A DNA stretch of 64,000 nucleotides. Source: Rhytidiadelphus loreus. Its lineage: Eukaryota > Streptophyta > Bryopsida > Hypnales > Hylocomiaceae. Shown here one piece after another: positions 12,546-26,169 of this stretch; the stretch's first letter is position 1, and every line of letters starts with the position of its first letter. A model generated the notes under the pieces. The model was not told where the DNA came from, ran no database searches, and saw nothing but the letters and a program-made list of their open reading frames with translations. The translations under genes were made by a program, and so were the position numbers. Location of the stretch: NCBI GenBank assembly GCA_947034895.1, contig OX344762.1:37862760-37926759 (forward strand). Direction: 5' to 3'.

Positions 12546-13798
12546 TCTCACACTTGGTCTCCAATCAAGAGTGCGTACCGACAACCTGCATGCATGAATA
12601 CGAAGAGGAAACGCTGTAGGTAACGGAAAGAAATAACCGATCAAATTACCTTAACACACTAGAAACAAATTAATGTACGCAATGAATCAAATACAAAACA
12701 TAAAGCCAATTTCGTTATAATAAATGATCTCATTAATTACTGATTGACAGGTGCATTCTTCGTCTATACACTAATCTTGAAAGCCATTCACAGATTGGAC
12801 CCAAAACGTCCGCAGCGTCCTTCCAGAGCGAAAAAGGCGGAATTCCACAACTTTGTCACTTTTCAGGGCGCAGCGTCAAAACATATTCCATTCCTCTCCT
12901 TGTATTTTAGAGTTTCGAGCAGTCAAATGTTCCCATTTGTGTCACTCATGCAAAAGTGACGCTAGAAGAACAAAAGTGACAAGTCTTTGTTCGATTCAAT
13001 CATTGAAAGCACTCTTTCTATTAGTTTCAACTCAGTTTGGCATTTGTTTTAACGCAACTTCAGCATTCAATCATTGGAGACATTGAGTAGTTTTCTTCCA
13101 GTGACAACCCAACATATATATACACGGATACAGAAACAACCAATCGGTGAGCTAGTGCTTTTTCCAAACATAGCGCGCATCCATACCAAGACGACTGACT
13201 TCTCCTCTATCGATCATTCCGTTTCCACACAACAGTAGAAAACCTCAGAGTGACATGCACGACCACCCGATTAAGTTAGTGTGTCCCTTATTCACGTACC
13301 AAATGTGCAGATCACCAAACCTGTCAAATATGCAAAGCCTGCCACTCCCCAAATGAATCCTGTCACTGAGAAAATCTTACCGCAGATCGACACTGCAAAA
13401 CACAGAGACCCTCGGTTACTTGCGGGAGCCTAAATAGAGACAGAAGGTGTCAATCGGAAGGTGGGCATTGATGTAGCTTCGTTGCTAGCTAGCTTATCAA
13501 CTATGTGTTAGTCCAATCCAACACGGTCTGCATCTCTGCAAGGAAAGGTGAGATTCTCCAAAAGTTACGGCATGCATGAAAGTCTTGGAAATGATTTGCT
13601 CCCCCAAAGAAAAGCTCCCCCAAACTTCCACTTGGAATCCAGGCCAGCTTTCATGTGGATTCGGGAACCGGTGAAGGTCACTGATGATCGGTAAGATGGG
13701 GACTCCAGAATAACAGACTCCCATTTCACCGTTGATTGGTGGATTTCACTTGTGTACAACTCTACATGGAAGCCTGCCCTAAGACATTTCTATGAAAG
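12546..13798. other. 5' region of monooxygenase copy A
   Basis: Upstream DNA of the minus-strand gene, conserved with 24,586-25,500 upstream of copy B. A short run of alternating TA lies near 13,115-13,125. The overlapping short open frames in this stretch are not conserved between the copies, so I call no gene. Confidence 0.4.
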
Positions 13799-14462
13799 TA
13801 ACCCAAAAACGACACTGAGGAATGACAAAGAATCTTTTCATGTGGGACAGAAGTGCAACTATTCATCCTCCAAATTTTGGGTGAAAAGGGAACATCTTCT
13901 ACAGTAGTATGTCTTCCAATGAGTGCTTTTGCATTTCTTTAAGCCAACAATTCACAAGTTGGGTTCCAAAACAACCAATTTCTACAGTGATCAACTTGTC
14001 ATTCAACCCTTGAACGTCGACACGGATGCCAGACATTTGATGGATGACAAGGAATCTTTGAGTGTAGGACGAAAGTGCAACTATTCATCCTTGGAATTGG
14101 ATTTGGAAAGGAAAGATTTCCTACAATACTTTGACTTCCAATAGGTGCTTTTGCTCTTTCTTCAACCAACGATTCAAATGGTAATACAAAGGGATGATTT
14201 TGAGCATCATCCCTTCGACGTTCAAGGATTAAGAGTTAATCGACAAGCTGGTCACTGTGGAAATCAGATATTTTGGAACCGACTATGAATTGTTGACTTA
14301 AAGAAATGCAAAAGCACTCATTGGAAGTCAAACTATTGTAGAAGATGTTCCCTTTTCACACAAAATTTGGAGGATGAATAGGTTGCACTTCTGTCTTAGA
14401 TTGAGAGAGATTCTTTGTCATTCATTAGACAGAAAATGCCCTCAACGTCGTTTATGGGTTAA
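13799..14462. repeat. Foldback (inverted-repeat) element
   Basis: Two arms of about 180 bp, near 13,799-13,980 and 14,280-14,462, are inverted copies of each other. Termini are TAACCCAAAAACGAC on the left and its near-complement GTCGTTTATGGGTTA on the right. A third related block, about 14,010-14,190, lies between them in the orientation of the left arm. It is absent from the matching place in unit B. Non-coding. Confidence 0.65.
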
Positions 14463-15337
14463 CCCTTAAGCGCTTCGACATCCATATTCTGGACAATAAA
14501 TAGAGGGCTTTGAGGCACTATTCTGTCCAACTAACTTTTCATTCATCCAATGTAAAACTTGAATCTTGAAAAGACAACCTTTCTTAATCATGATCAATTT
14601 CATGAAATTGCGATAAATGATATTTTTGTAGAAAGATATAAGCAAAAATATGCCAAAATTAGAAAAAAAATCAAGATGTTAAAGGGTTAAGGGTTAAGAC
14701 ACAAAAATATCTCAAAGGAGATGATATCCAAGATGAAATATGGAAAAGAATGTGGGCCTAGAGATACTATGGAGAATAGACTATTCTTCTTGAAGACTAG
14801 AAAAGGTGATGTAACTTCAACTTGATTTTCCAAGTGTCCAAGGCTTGAGGACTACATCCTTTGAGGAAAGGGAAAGGATACTCTAAACTGATCAGACCTA
14901 TGGGAGACAACCCACTTAAGCAATTGTGCATATTTGGAGCGTAGTTTTTTTGAGTGCCAATTTTTTTCCATGTACAGTACAGAAATAGAATTTGGAAGGA
15001 TTGCATATTTTATTGAGAATTTTATTACACAAAATGAAATTACTATGAAATTTTTAGTGGAAGATTATCTTTGACCTACAATGGTGACATAGACCTTTTT
15101 ATTTTTGACCATAGGCTGATTGCCAAATCGACCAAGGGCTAGTTGCAATATTGATAGCGTTGCAACCAATCATAATGCGTTAGAATCGCTCCTCAAACTA
15201 CACGATAACTTCACAAACATAAAATGGTCTATAGATTGGAAATGGGAGATTAGGAATGGGTCTGCTACCATAATCTCATCTTCTACACTAGAACAATTCA
15301 TGTATTTTAACTCTAAGGGAACTTGGGAAGTGGAGTA

Positions 15338-15714
15338 AGGTAGCAACACCCATAACCGTCAATTTAAGCAATTCAGCATAGTTGGAAGCACTTTTTTCTA
15401 GAAAAAATACTTTTTTAGTATTAGCAACTAAAAATCATGAATTTTCAAAAAAAAAACTAGAATTTTTGGATAAGGCATCTAATTTTTGTGAATTTTCAAA
15501 GCAGAACTCACTAGGGCACCCTAAAACACACTCTACTAAAGTTGCCTTGATTGTAGCACCAAAATCTTAAAAAATCAGAGCCTACCAACCACAATTAAGC
15601 ATTGGCACGGTTTCAAGGTACATTTGGAGACACTTAAAGGTATTTTTAAAGACACTTTAAGGGAACTCTACTATCGAAGTATGGGTACACTAATGGTTAT
15701 GGGTGTTGCTACCT
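15338..15714. mobile_element. MITE with 20-bp inverted termini
   Basis: A 377-bp element beginning AGGTAGCAACACCCATAACC and ending with the complement, flanked by TA dinucleotides. Unit B near 26,110-26,125 lacks it, and flanking sequence resumes on both sides ('acttggaaagtg', then '(t)gtcacaaatct'). Its interior ('aagcaattcagca', 'atcatgaatt') recurs at about 15,800-15,960 and 26,190-26,350. Confidence 0.65.
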
Positions 15715-16244
15715 TACACAATAGTGGGCTAAATGTCTGTGGTCACAAATCTATAAATGAAAAGTTTGAGAATTTTCTATAGACACTTACTAAAAGTGAA
15801 AACACTCAGAACCATCAAAATAAGCAATTCAGTATTAATAGTTGGAGGCACCATTTTCTAAGGGAAAACAAACAAACAATTTTGGTAGTATTTGTATGTA
15901 AAAATTATGAATTTAAAAAAAAAATAGAATTTTTAGATGAGACATATAATTACTATGAATTTTCAAAGTGAAACTCCCTAGGCCACTAAAACTGTCACAT
16001 AGCTTGGTCATATATAATACCAAAATTTAGATAATCAACAATCAATCAATCACAATTAAGTATGGAAATGATTTAATTTCAATTCAAGGGACACTTCTAA
16101 GTATATCAATCTCTAAATCCACACAATTCCCATTGACAAAAAAACTTAAACTCAAATAATTAAAAACAAAAAATAAAATAATGAATCCACAATAATTACT
16201 ATTTCTAAAAACCACTCCATAAACCACTCCATAGTACTCAAACT

Positions 16245-16980
16245 TCCAGTCTTTTTAGGAGAAATTCTTACATTCTTTGCCAACTCCCCACAAATTTCAT
16301 ACACCATTAAGTTCCCTTTGATCTTAAACCACTCCTCCGCTCAATCACAAGGATCCAACACCAAGTCTTGTTTACAAGCACATCTTAAGATGATGTTTTT
16401 GTTGTTGGCGGAGCACTAAATATGCTCTAAAAGCGCCCATATTCTAAAAGCAATCATAATATAGAGGTACATTTTGCTTTCTTCAATGTACCAACAATGT
16501 ACATTTTAGGAGGCGGTAGCTTTTAGTGACCACTACGTTTCAACTTCAAAAATTTGTAACTAATTCCTTGCAAGTCTAAAAAATATGAAATAACTTGGGT
16601 TACATGTCAATTCCTTTTTTCTTTTTAAAAAATTTACTAAATATTGTTTCAACGAATTTAGCTTCTCTAAAAAGACAATCAGCTCTTAGATGGTCACTTT
16701 AAGAGCAAACTACTTTTAGTAGAAATTTGGTCTCTTACAACTCAATTGTTCTTAATAACTTGTCCATAACCACTAATAATTTGTCTATAACAACTAAAAT
16801 TGAGATGTTTAGGGATGTTGTTTGGAATAACTTGTCCCAATTTTTTTTGTTTTGAAAGAGCAAGTTGTTTTGAGACAAAATGAGTTATTTGTTTGTGTTG
16901 GTAGCAAAAGGATAGATTTTCTACTAGTGGAGGTTAAGCCCAATTGGCAAACACAACAAATACTCTCTCCGTTTGTAATG
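16245..16980 (-). pseudogene. RING-CH (RINGv) gene remnant in unit A
   Basis: Read on the minus strand, about 16,930-16,975 encodes 'ESICCVCQLGLTS', the first CxxC pair of a RING-CH finger. About 16,250-16,380 encodes a decayed 'PCD*AEEWFKIKGN' through 'EICGELAKNVRIS', the last part of the same finger. There is an in-frame stop, and the central Cys/His segment is missing. Living relatives (plant MARCH-like RING-CH proteins) have 'C.AETWFKIRGN..CEICG'. Non-functional here. Confidence 0.55.
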
Positions 16981-16991
16981 TCGTCCTTGGA

Positions 16992-18270
16992 CACTAGAAG
17001 AAAATGAGGGGTTTTGCAACTACAAAAAAGAACTAGTTTTTAGTTGCACTAAACATTTGCGATTGGTGAGAATTTGGAGGGCTCCAGTTACTTAGGAGAA
17101 GTATTCTAGGTGTATTGTAGTTGCAAGGCAAAACGGTTTAGTTCTCATTCTATAGCTTATTTGGAACTTCATCAAATCAATGCGCTTTATGACATGGTTG
17201 CTTACGTGGTATTTGCTACTCTGTGAGGTTGGTCACTCAATCAATGAGTTGTACAACTTATCGGCAACTCATTTGTGACTGTAGTATGACTTGTTTGTGA
17301 CTCATTTGTTACTTCATTGCAACTCATTTGTGACTTGTTTGCAACTTGTCTATGATTTGTAGATCTCAAAATCTACAAAATGTAGAATCTATAAGCTATA
17401 GAAATCTTAGAATTCTATTAATTAACAGAATTCATTATATAAAGATATATAGCTACTTACAAGTCTTACATGTCCAACCTAATGGCACTATTGACAATTG
17501 ATATGGGGCAATTGATATAAGACAATTAGAAAATGATTTGGAAACAACTACAAAACAACTAGGAAACGACTACTGTCATTTTACAGTTGCAGTTGTTTCC
17601 TACGTATTTCCTAGTTGTTTTTTGTGATTGCAAATCAACACGGTGGATATCATAGATTGTGGACTAGTCCACATTGGCAACTATGATGAATTTTGGATGG
17701 CGAAGAACTCAAATTCATTCTAAATTTGAACTGTGTTCCAACTCTCATAATCCTACACTTCATTCTATGAATACTTTGCGACTAAAACAATGTATCAACT
17801 TCATTCTACAACTACTTTGCAACTAAACATTGTTTTAATGATGTGAAGCAATGACATCAAATAGTGACCTAAGAATTTGGTGCAAATAGCATTAGGGGAG
17901 ATTTAAGGGGTCCGAGAGTCTAGTCCTAGGGAGTTTCTGGACTATGAACTCTCTTTGTGAACTGTAATCTGAAGTAGCCGAGATGCTGCCACGTCAAATA
18001 TCAATCTTTTTTTCAAAAATAAATAAAGTATTATTTTTATTTTTAAAATTATTTAAAATTATTTAAATAATTTAAGAATAATTAATTATTTTTTTTAGTA
18101 TTTTTCAATTCTGACTATATTTTGTTGTTCACAGCAAGGGAAACAACTCCGAAACAAGCTTCCATACCCCTCAAATCTCCCCTAATGAGAGGGCAACAAT
18201 TGTAGGATAGTTGTATAGGACACTTAATTACATTTTAGCCAATTGTGGCGGACATGTTTTTCTTCTAGTA
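16992..18270. mobile_element. Non-autonomous CACTA element (1.28 kb)
   Basis: Termini CACTAGAAGAAAA and TTTTTCTTCTAGTA (last base mutated), with a 3-bp duplication GGA at 16,989-16,991 and 18,271-18,273. CACTA elements make 3-bp duplications. Unit B near 28,375-28,395 is uninterrupted ('gtcatcctcagaagaactgg'), which matches the joined flanks of unit A. The interior holds 'caactcatttgtgact'-like short repeats and no usable open frame. Confidence 0.75.
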
Positions 18271-18369
18271 GGAAGTTAAAACTAGAAATGTGTTAGGGGT
18301 GAATTGGTTGGGTTTATTGTGGATGAGAGATTCTATCTATATTATGCTTGGATTAAGGGTTTGAATGAG

Positions 18370-18950
18370 TATCTTGTACCTTTGGGAACCTTAATTCATC
18401 CTTTATTACTTCTAATGTGCCTCTTCACCCTTCTACTCTTTTATTCTTTGACCTTTGAATGCGTTGGTTCTTGTACCATATTGAATTATTTATATATAAC
18501 ATTTGAAGGTAGTTGAAATGTTTGTTTGTTTTGTTCATTTTGAGTATCAAATAAAATAAAAAAACAATAAAGCCTACATTTGTATAGAAACAAATTTTAT
18601 AATTTAATTTGTCATATTCATCTACCAACCCAGGCAACTTACACCTAAACTATGATTACAATGTATGTGATTAGTAACTTGTTACATGTGTCCAATGATA
18701 TTTGGAGGTGTTATAAGTAGAAAATGTGTCAACATTGTATACCATTTGGCACCAAATTGAATGTTTGTACAATGCAAAGCCTTGCATGAAGGAATTCAAA
18801 GATCCTGAAAAATCGATATAGCAATAATTATCATAAACTTTGAAATTGTCTAGAATTTAGGCCATACAAAAAGTGCACTTAGCCAAGTGCAAAAAATAAC
18901 AAAATTTGGTATCATACATCCTCTAAATCATCCAAATCACCCAAATTGAA
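18370..18950. other. Junction between duplicated units
   Basis: Short AT-rich spacer between the recognisable ends of unit A and unit B. The open frame 18,304-18,516 is hydrophobic but lies partly in duplicated sequence that is not conserved as protein. No gene called. Confidence 0.4.
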
Positions 18951-19449
18951 GTTTGCCAAAAGTTGTACTATAGTGACTAGTACATTTAGAATTGGGCAAA
19001 ATCAAATTTATCCAAAAGTCATATGGTAATGTATGCAAGTATGAATAGAATTTTGGAACCAAATCAATCCACTCTACAATTACTACAAACAATATAATTA
19101 CAGGCTACTCACATTTAGTTAGCTACCATTGTACTACTCAATCCAAGGATCAAATATCAACAATTGCATGCATAAGATAATCTAGAAAACTTACAAACCC
19201 ACCAACATCAAACACCTCACATAAAATCAAAACTTTATAGGAGTTTGTACAATGGATATTAATATATGTACTATACAATGATGCAAAATAAAGTTTTTTT
19301 CATAGTCATGCAAGAACAAATCAAAGAACTAAAATCATTCAAAAATCAAACATTTCTATAATTTTTTTAACGACAAAGTACCCTCTAACACTTATAGAAT
19401 CTCCAATCATTCCATCCTAGGTCCAAGAAAAACAAGAGCCAAAAAATCC

Positions 19450-22400
19450 TCAACCCTCTCTTGGCAACCTACCTACATCAAACAACGCATGCTTCATAAA
19501 TGTCTCCTTCCTCATCCCCCATGGCACCAACAACCAATCCCGTAGCCACCTCACCACCATCCACTCATTCTGCATCAACTGCCCAATCCCAAACGATTGC
19601 TCTGCCAATGCACTTGTCCTTGCCTGTCTCTCCGCTTGATATCCCTCCAATGCCTCCTTCACTCTCTCTCCCACAGAGGTTTTTACCTGCAAATTTTTGA
19701 ATGTAAAATAGTAGCAATTGTGGTGACTTTATATTAAGACACATGCCCAATTCCTAAGTTGATCCAATTCACATAGGACCAAGTCAAATCAGGCCCAAGT
19801 TGTAGAATTGGGTCAAAGATAATGGCAAACCAATTATTAGTATTTGACCCAACTTTTAGGTGCCAAAACATTGCTACATATCCAAATGTGATATAATAAG
19901 AAATTCAATTGGTTTTCAATATAAAGCCTATGGATCCAATTGATGGCCTAATTTCAAGATTCAAACACTCCTATTGGTTGATTTTGGTGGTTATAAAATA
20001 AAGTTAACAACTAATATTTCTTAAGGACCGAGTGAGTGTTCGTTTAATGAACTCTTGAAAACTCGGGTAGGATCATACAAAGTCCATTTTTAATGAATGT
20101 TCTCAAATTTTGACATGAGATGGGAACATTCACCCCTTCTATAGGAATTGTAGAAAATTCCGATTGGATGCCTAGATCAAAAGTTATGCTACTCAAAAAA
20201 AAATTGGGCAATTCTGGACAGCATCTTTAAAGCATACTTCACTAAAAAACAAGTTTTAATTCTCAAATTACATTTTAGAAGGAATCATACTTTATATTTC
20301 TATGTCAAGGTAGTTTAAAAAAAAACAATTTTTTCTAACTTCAAGATCCATTATCTTACAGTCTATGAAGACAAAGTTCTTGAAATTTGTCCCACGTATT
20401 CCAAATGTTTGTCTCTACCTTTCCAATATTTGGATTTCAAATAAAAAATTCCGTCATTGGACAAGAAATCATCAAGAAATCACTAGCGTATTGCTAATGC
20501 ACTTAACCTCCTTGCAATACAAGGTGATTTAGAGTAAGCTAGATTCCATATTTTTTTTATAAATTGTGGATGAATATACCTGATTAGATTTAAAACTCTA
20601 TGGGGGAGAGACACAAAGTCATTAAGACCAAAAAGATTACTCCAAAAAGGCTCAAATTCAACTAACCCCACCTTATAAGAATTATTTTATATTTTATTTA
20701 TTTTAGACGTTATTAGCTTGCAATCCCTCGAGTCAAATGGACTATAATTTTTATATTAGTCTACTACGCTTCTGTGTATTTGAAGTTCAAAAATTGTTTC
20801 TATTTTCAATTTTGGGCAATGCACTAAAAAATGACAAATTTTTACCATTTCTCTTAAAAAACACCCTCATTCCTTGAGATTATAATCTAACATATAGTAG
20901 CCTTTAAAGATATTTTTGAAAGAGTTTAAAATTGATGAAAGGTAGTAAATTGCATACTACATGAAAAATGGCCAAATGGATGAAAATATTAACAATTAAA
21001 AAAATAAAATTTGAATCCAAATGTAGAACTTTTACAAATAGATTTTGCAATTCTTCCACTCACCTCTTGCTCACCATCCGCCATTCCCAATGCACCGTAC
21101 AAATGTTGTGTGAGGACGATGGCATCTTCCATGGCCATGCTCCCACCTTGGCCCATGTTAGGTGTCATGGGGTGGCAAGCGTCCCCGGCAACAGTGACGT
21201 TGCCGACAACGAGGGTTTGACTTGGGTGGTGCTTGTGAAGGCGTTGCCGGATGGTGTTCTTCCAAAAATGGTCAAGGGGAGTGTTGTTGATGATATGATG
21301 GATGATAGGTGGGGAAAATGGTTTTGATATTTGGAGGGCCTCAGATTTGAGTTGCTCGGGAGTCATGGTTTGCCAACCTGGTCACAAAGTCATGTGACTA
21401 GGAATCATCAATATCATTACATTGGCATGATTCTAGGCAACAATATTTGTCAAATTTGCCTATAAAAGACTAAAAAAAGATCAAGGTTAAAAAATGCAAT
21501 GGATTTAAGTCCGTAGCAAGAGGAAGAAGAAAGGAAATTAGGAGATTTACCTTGGACCCAAGTGTTCCACACGAAGAACCAATACACTTGGGTGGCGCTC
21601 ATAGGGAGGTAAGCAACGCGCATTCCTTTGCCCATGAAATATTGTGCTTTGGGAGCAAGTTGGTGGCCGTCGGGAAGGATTGCCATTCCTCGAATGCCAC
21701 AATATCCGACCATCTGTGGTTTCGCAAGCCCCATCCAAGAGCCTATGGTGGAATTCACGCCATCATAGCCAATTACCACCTAGTCCAATACACACAAATC
21801 ATTGATACATGAACCCGGAAGTGCTTGTGGATTTCATATTTTTGATGAGGAACATAGTGCTTCCACTCAATATTTTGTCCAAATCAATTACTTTTTATTC
21901 ATCCAAAGTAATGTTTGAATCTTTAGAAACCCAAGCTAGCTTTCTTCATGACCAATCAAATGACATTGAGGTACATAATACATTAATTCAAATATATGCT
22001 AATACATCCAAAGGATCATATTAAATAGATTTGGATGTCAAATGAGTGAAATAAGATGGCATTCAAGAGTTTATATGAACCTCCAAATCTATATATAATC
22101 CATGTATTCTATGAGGACAACTTTGTTCAACAAATTCATCATTTTTAACAATTAGAATTTTGATGAAATTAAAAAGAGAGATTAAATTCTTGAATGATTG
22201 GCAATGAAGTTAGTACCTTTGCTGAGTAGGTAGTGCCATCTTGAAGTTGTACTTGGGTGGTGCCATTTGGGCTTGTTTCCGACATTTTTAATCCAATCAC
22301 ATGGGAGTTGAATCGGATGGCTTCTTTTGGTAATGCCCTTGCAAGAGCTTCTAGGAGACACTTTCGTTCCACTGGCCGTACATCATGAGGCCTGATCCAC

Positions 22401-24585
22401 CATTTCCAATCCACTTCTAATGTTGAGCATTAACTTAGGAATGTTAATTTTGCCAAAATATCAACACCAAAAATGTGCCTGAAATATGTGCATGAGTGAA
22501 GGAAGGAAGGTATGTTGAACTTTTAGTAATGAAAGTTGTTGGGAGACTCATTGAATAGGTGCCACTATAGAAATCCATCATTTGGATACTTGTTGCATTG
22601 TTTTGTTTTAGTATGGGTCATTAGAAAAGAAATGGGGTATCATTTGGGTTGCCTCTCTTTGAGTTGAATTCACCAATGAACATTGCTAGCTAGAATAAAA
22701 TATATTAAGAAAATGAATAAATAAAAATACATAAATAATTTTTTATTATTTAAAGAAAAAATAAAAATCTAACTTGGTCAAATTTTGGCAAAGGCAAATT
22801 ATAGTTTGGGATGCATTTTCATTTCATTTTTTTTCACTTTTTAAATGTCCATCTATTTATTTATTTAAGTTGTCCTGCACAATTTAGTCACCTTGCCATG
22901 ATCAGGAACAAAGAAAAAGTTCTCTCCATTTTTGGCCAATGGAGTAGGTTGTCCCACTACTCGTGGCCTTCCTCAAGTCTCATTCTTTTTCTAATGACGT
23001 GTTTGCATTTTAGATGATCTTACTATCAGAAATTGGTGTTAGACCTACTAAAACAAACTTTGGAAGTTTGCATGATAGGTGGACCAAAATTTTCTACTTA
23101 CACTTCAACTTGGATTCTCTTTTAATTGGCAAGAAAACATACATTATTCCTTCATCCAAATTCCATTCAGGTTTTGTTATATTTCAATAAGTGGCGATTA
23201 TGCATACTCGGATTACCAGCACCATTTGTCCATCTTGGTATCTAACCTAATCTCTCATGTTCAAGCCTTCAGGAGCCTTTGCTTTGGGTGTGAAGATCTT
23301 ACCCTCCTTCACACTCAGCGATCACTACTTTGGCTAAAGAATTCCCTCGGACGTCAAGGACCTCCCATCTGCAAAACAATCAATGCAAACTAACCCTGTT
23401 AGAGCACTCAGGGCAAACAATGGAATGAGTTACATTCATTTCTCAAGCATGAAGCAGGTTTAAGACAATCCTTACACTGGCTATTCATGAACACTTGAGA
23501 ATTGCAATTTAACCCTACCTCGATCCTAAGCACTCTGAAATCCAGACTCTCAATGATGAACAGAGTGCTTCCAGGTGGGGTTTCGTCCAGGCATGTGATT
23601 TCTCTTGAATCATTCAAAGCATTTCTTTCAGAATGTTTTCAAAACAACCTCTGATCGAGTTTGCTGTGACTAATTTGATGAAATTGAGGTACTAAGGAAT
23701 ATCTTTGTACACAGAGAGAAGCAAAAATTGAGAAAAAGGGACTTGAGCATTAAAGGGAAGTGGAGATCCTACTCGGCAAGATTGGTGAACATGTTTCGGA
23801 GTTGGTCACCCACACCCAGATCATCCAGGACTCGGAATCCATTGTCCCAGAGAGTGATGGCACTTCCCCCCGACCTCAGTGTCTCTGATTGCTCTAAAAC
23901 CAGCGACTTCAGCCCAACTCTGATGAAATGGACTCACAATTCAGCAGCATAGGTTAATTTTGAGATAGTCAATTTTTGTTAAATTGACGTGATTCCGGGA
24001 CCGGAACCAAGAATTATGACATTCATATACACAAAGCTCGAAAAACTAGGTCTAGGATAGATTTATTTATGTTCCAAACAGCGTACCCTGAAAGTGCTGA
24101 AGTCACGGAATTTCCATCAATTTAAAAAAAAAACTCTCACGACTAGGACTGGTAGAGACGTATTTTCGAGATGAAGTGCTAGCTCTTCAAACTGCCAAAG
24201 TCGGAATTCCACCAATTCATCAAAATTTTACGTTTTCAGCCGACTGAAGTTTCTTGCACAGCTGACGAAACAGGTTTCGAACAGGCCGCATACCCAGCTA
24301 GCTGTTGCTGGTACTATAAAAAAACCGAGGAAAGGAGAAAGTACAACAAATTACTTGAACACCATGAATTTTTTTATTAACTCAAGCTCAATGCAAACTG
24401 TAACTCAGTTTTAGTTCCAAGTGATACTCGGATAATTATATTCAGTGTATGCATGAGCAGTCACGGTTGAACCTGTGAAGTGCAAGGGCACAAGCGAGGC
24501 CTCCAACACCACCGCCCACAATTATGATATTCTCCTCCATGCCCAGTACCTCCCGTGGAGACTCATCTTTGTCTTCGCTCTCCAT
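19450..24585 (-). CDS. FAD-dependent monooxygenase, tandem copy B
   Basis: Seven exons parallel to copy A: 24473-24585, 23773-23919, 23303-23368, 22217-22427, 21551-21779, 21064-21377 and 19450-19686; 438 residues if all are joined. Seen: VGGGVGG at residues 23-29, GYDGVNS, and 'GDACHPMTPNMGQGG', the usual form of the GD region, without the extra residues of copy A. Exon 5 differs from copy A at only about four residues. The two copies are direct tandem duplicates, and both would be expected to act as FAD/NAD(P)H aromatic or isoprenoid hydroxylases of unknown substrate. Odd: the intron 3 acceptor used in copy A (AAAG before CTC) reads AATG here. The nearby AG choices give a stop or a frameshift, so copy B may be mis-spliced or inactive. 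Otherwise all exons are open. Confidence 0.7.
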
Positions 24586-26169
24586 TCTGACAATTGGTCT
24601 CCAGTCAAGAGTGCGTACCGACAACCTGCACGCATGCGAAGAGGGAACGCTGTAGGTAACGGAAGGAAAGAATCGATTGCCCTAATTAACACACTAGAAA
24701 CAAATTAATGAACACAATGACTCAACTAGAAAACGCGAAGTCAATTTCGAAACAAAATAAAATAAATGATCTCATTACTGATTGGATAGGTTCATTCTTC
24801 GTCTCTACACTAATCCTGAAAGTCATCCACATATTGGACCCAAAACGTCCGCAGCGTCCATCCAGAGTGTAAAAGGCGGAATTCCACAACTTTGTCACTT
24901 CTCAGGGCGCAGCGTCAAAACATATTCCCCCCTCTCCTTGTATTTTAGAGTTTCGACCAGTCGAATGTTCCAATTTTTGTCACTCATGCAAAAGTCACGC
25001 TAGAAGAACAAAAGTGACAAGTCTTTGTTCGATTCAATCATTGAAAGCACACTTTCTGTTAGTTTCAACCCAGTTTGGCATTTGTTTTAACGCAACTTCA
25101 GCATTCAATCATTTGAGACATTGAGTAGTTTCTTCCAGTAACAACCCAACATACACTTATACAGAAGCAATCAATCGGTGAGTTGGTGCTTTTTCCAAAC
25201 AAAGCATCCAGACCAAGTCCACTTCCTCCTAAAAATTTAATCATTCCGTTTCAACTCAACAGTAGAAAACCTCAGAGTGACATGCACGACCACCCAATGA
25301 AGTTAATGTGTCCATATTCATATACCACATGTGCAGATCACCAAACCTCTCAAATATGCAAAGCCTGCCTCTAGCTCCCCAATTCTCTGAGAAAATCTTA
25401 CCGCAGATCGCCACTGCAAAACACAGAGACTCTCGGTTACTTGAGGAAGCTTAAATACAGATAGAAGGTGTCGATCAATCAGAAGGAGGGCATGTAGCTT
25501 CGTTGAGCACTTATGTGTCCGTCCAACACATCCTCCATCTCTGCAAGAAATAGGCGAGATTCCCCATACATGAAAGTCTTGAAAAAAATCTACTCGGGCC
25601 CAAAGAAAATGTCTGCAAACTAAGATATGACACTTGTTGTGTAGGAGATTCGATCAGACACAAATGTCGTGCACGTCTCGTAGACCTGTGATGATTTCCA
25701 AGATGAAATGCCGAAAAGAATGTGGGTCTCGAGGTACTATGGAGGGTTATAGAGTATTCTGTTTGAAGGTGATGTACCTTCGACTTGATTTTCCAAGTGT
25801 CCAAGGCGTGAGGAACACATCCTAACGTGCATCCATGGCCACTTCCTTTCCTTCGTGCACCCTGCTCTGCTTAATATCACATTGAGCCTCCAGCTATCCA
25901 CTTACTAGCTACAGTAGTGATGAAGCACTGTTGGCTGTGGAATTTTCCACACCATCTACTGTAGAGACAAGGCAACTAGAGTGCATGCTACTGAATGTTA
26001 TGATTTTTTGAGGAAAGAGAAAGGATACTATAAATTGTTTGGGATTGCTAATCCCATCTCCTATATTAGAAGCAACTCATGTATTCTGACACTCAAGGGG
26101 ACTTGGAAAGTGGTGTGCACAGTACTTGGCAAATGTCACAAATCTTTGAATGGAAAGGAAACTTTCTAC

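Larger units (their letters stand above)
6740..18369. repeat. Tandem duplication, unit A
   Basis: About 11.6 kb matching unit B (about 18,950-28,476) in the same orientation. Each unit has a monooxygenase gene followed upstream by a broken RING-CH gene. Homology can be followed by eye through exons, introns, the gene's 5' region (12.6-13.5 kb against 24.6-25.5 kb), the 14.7-15.3 kb block (25.7-26.1 kb) and the 16.2-18.4 kb block (27.3-28.5 kb). Unit-specific insertions interrupt it. Confidence 0.8.
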
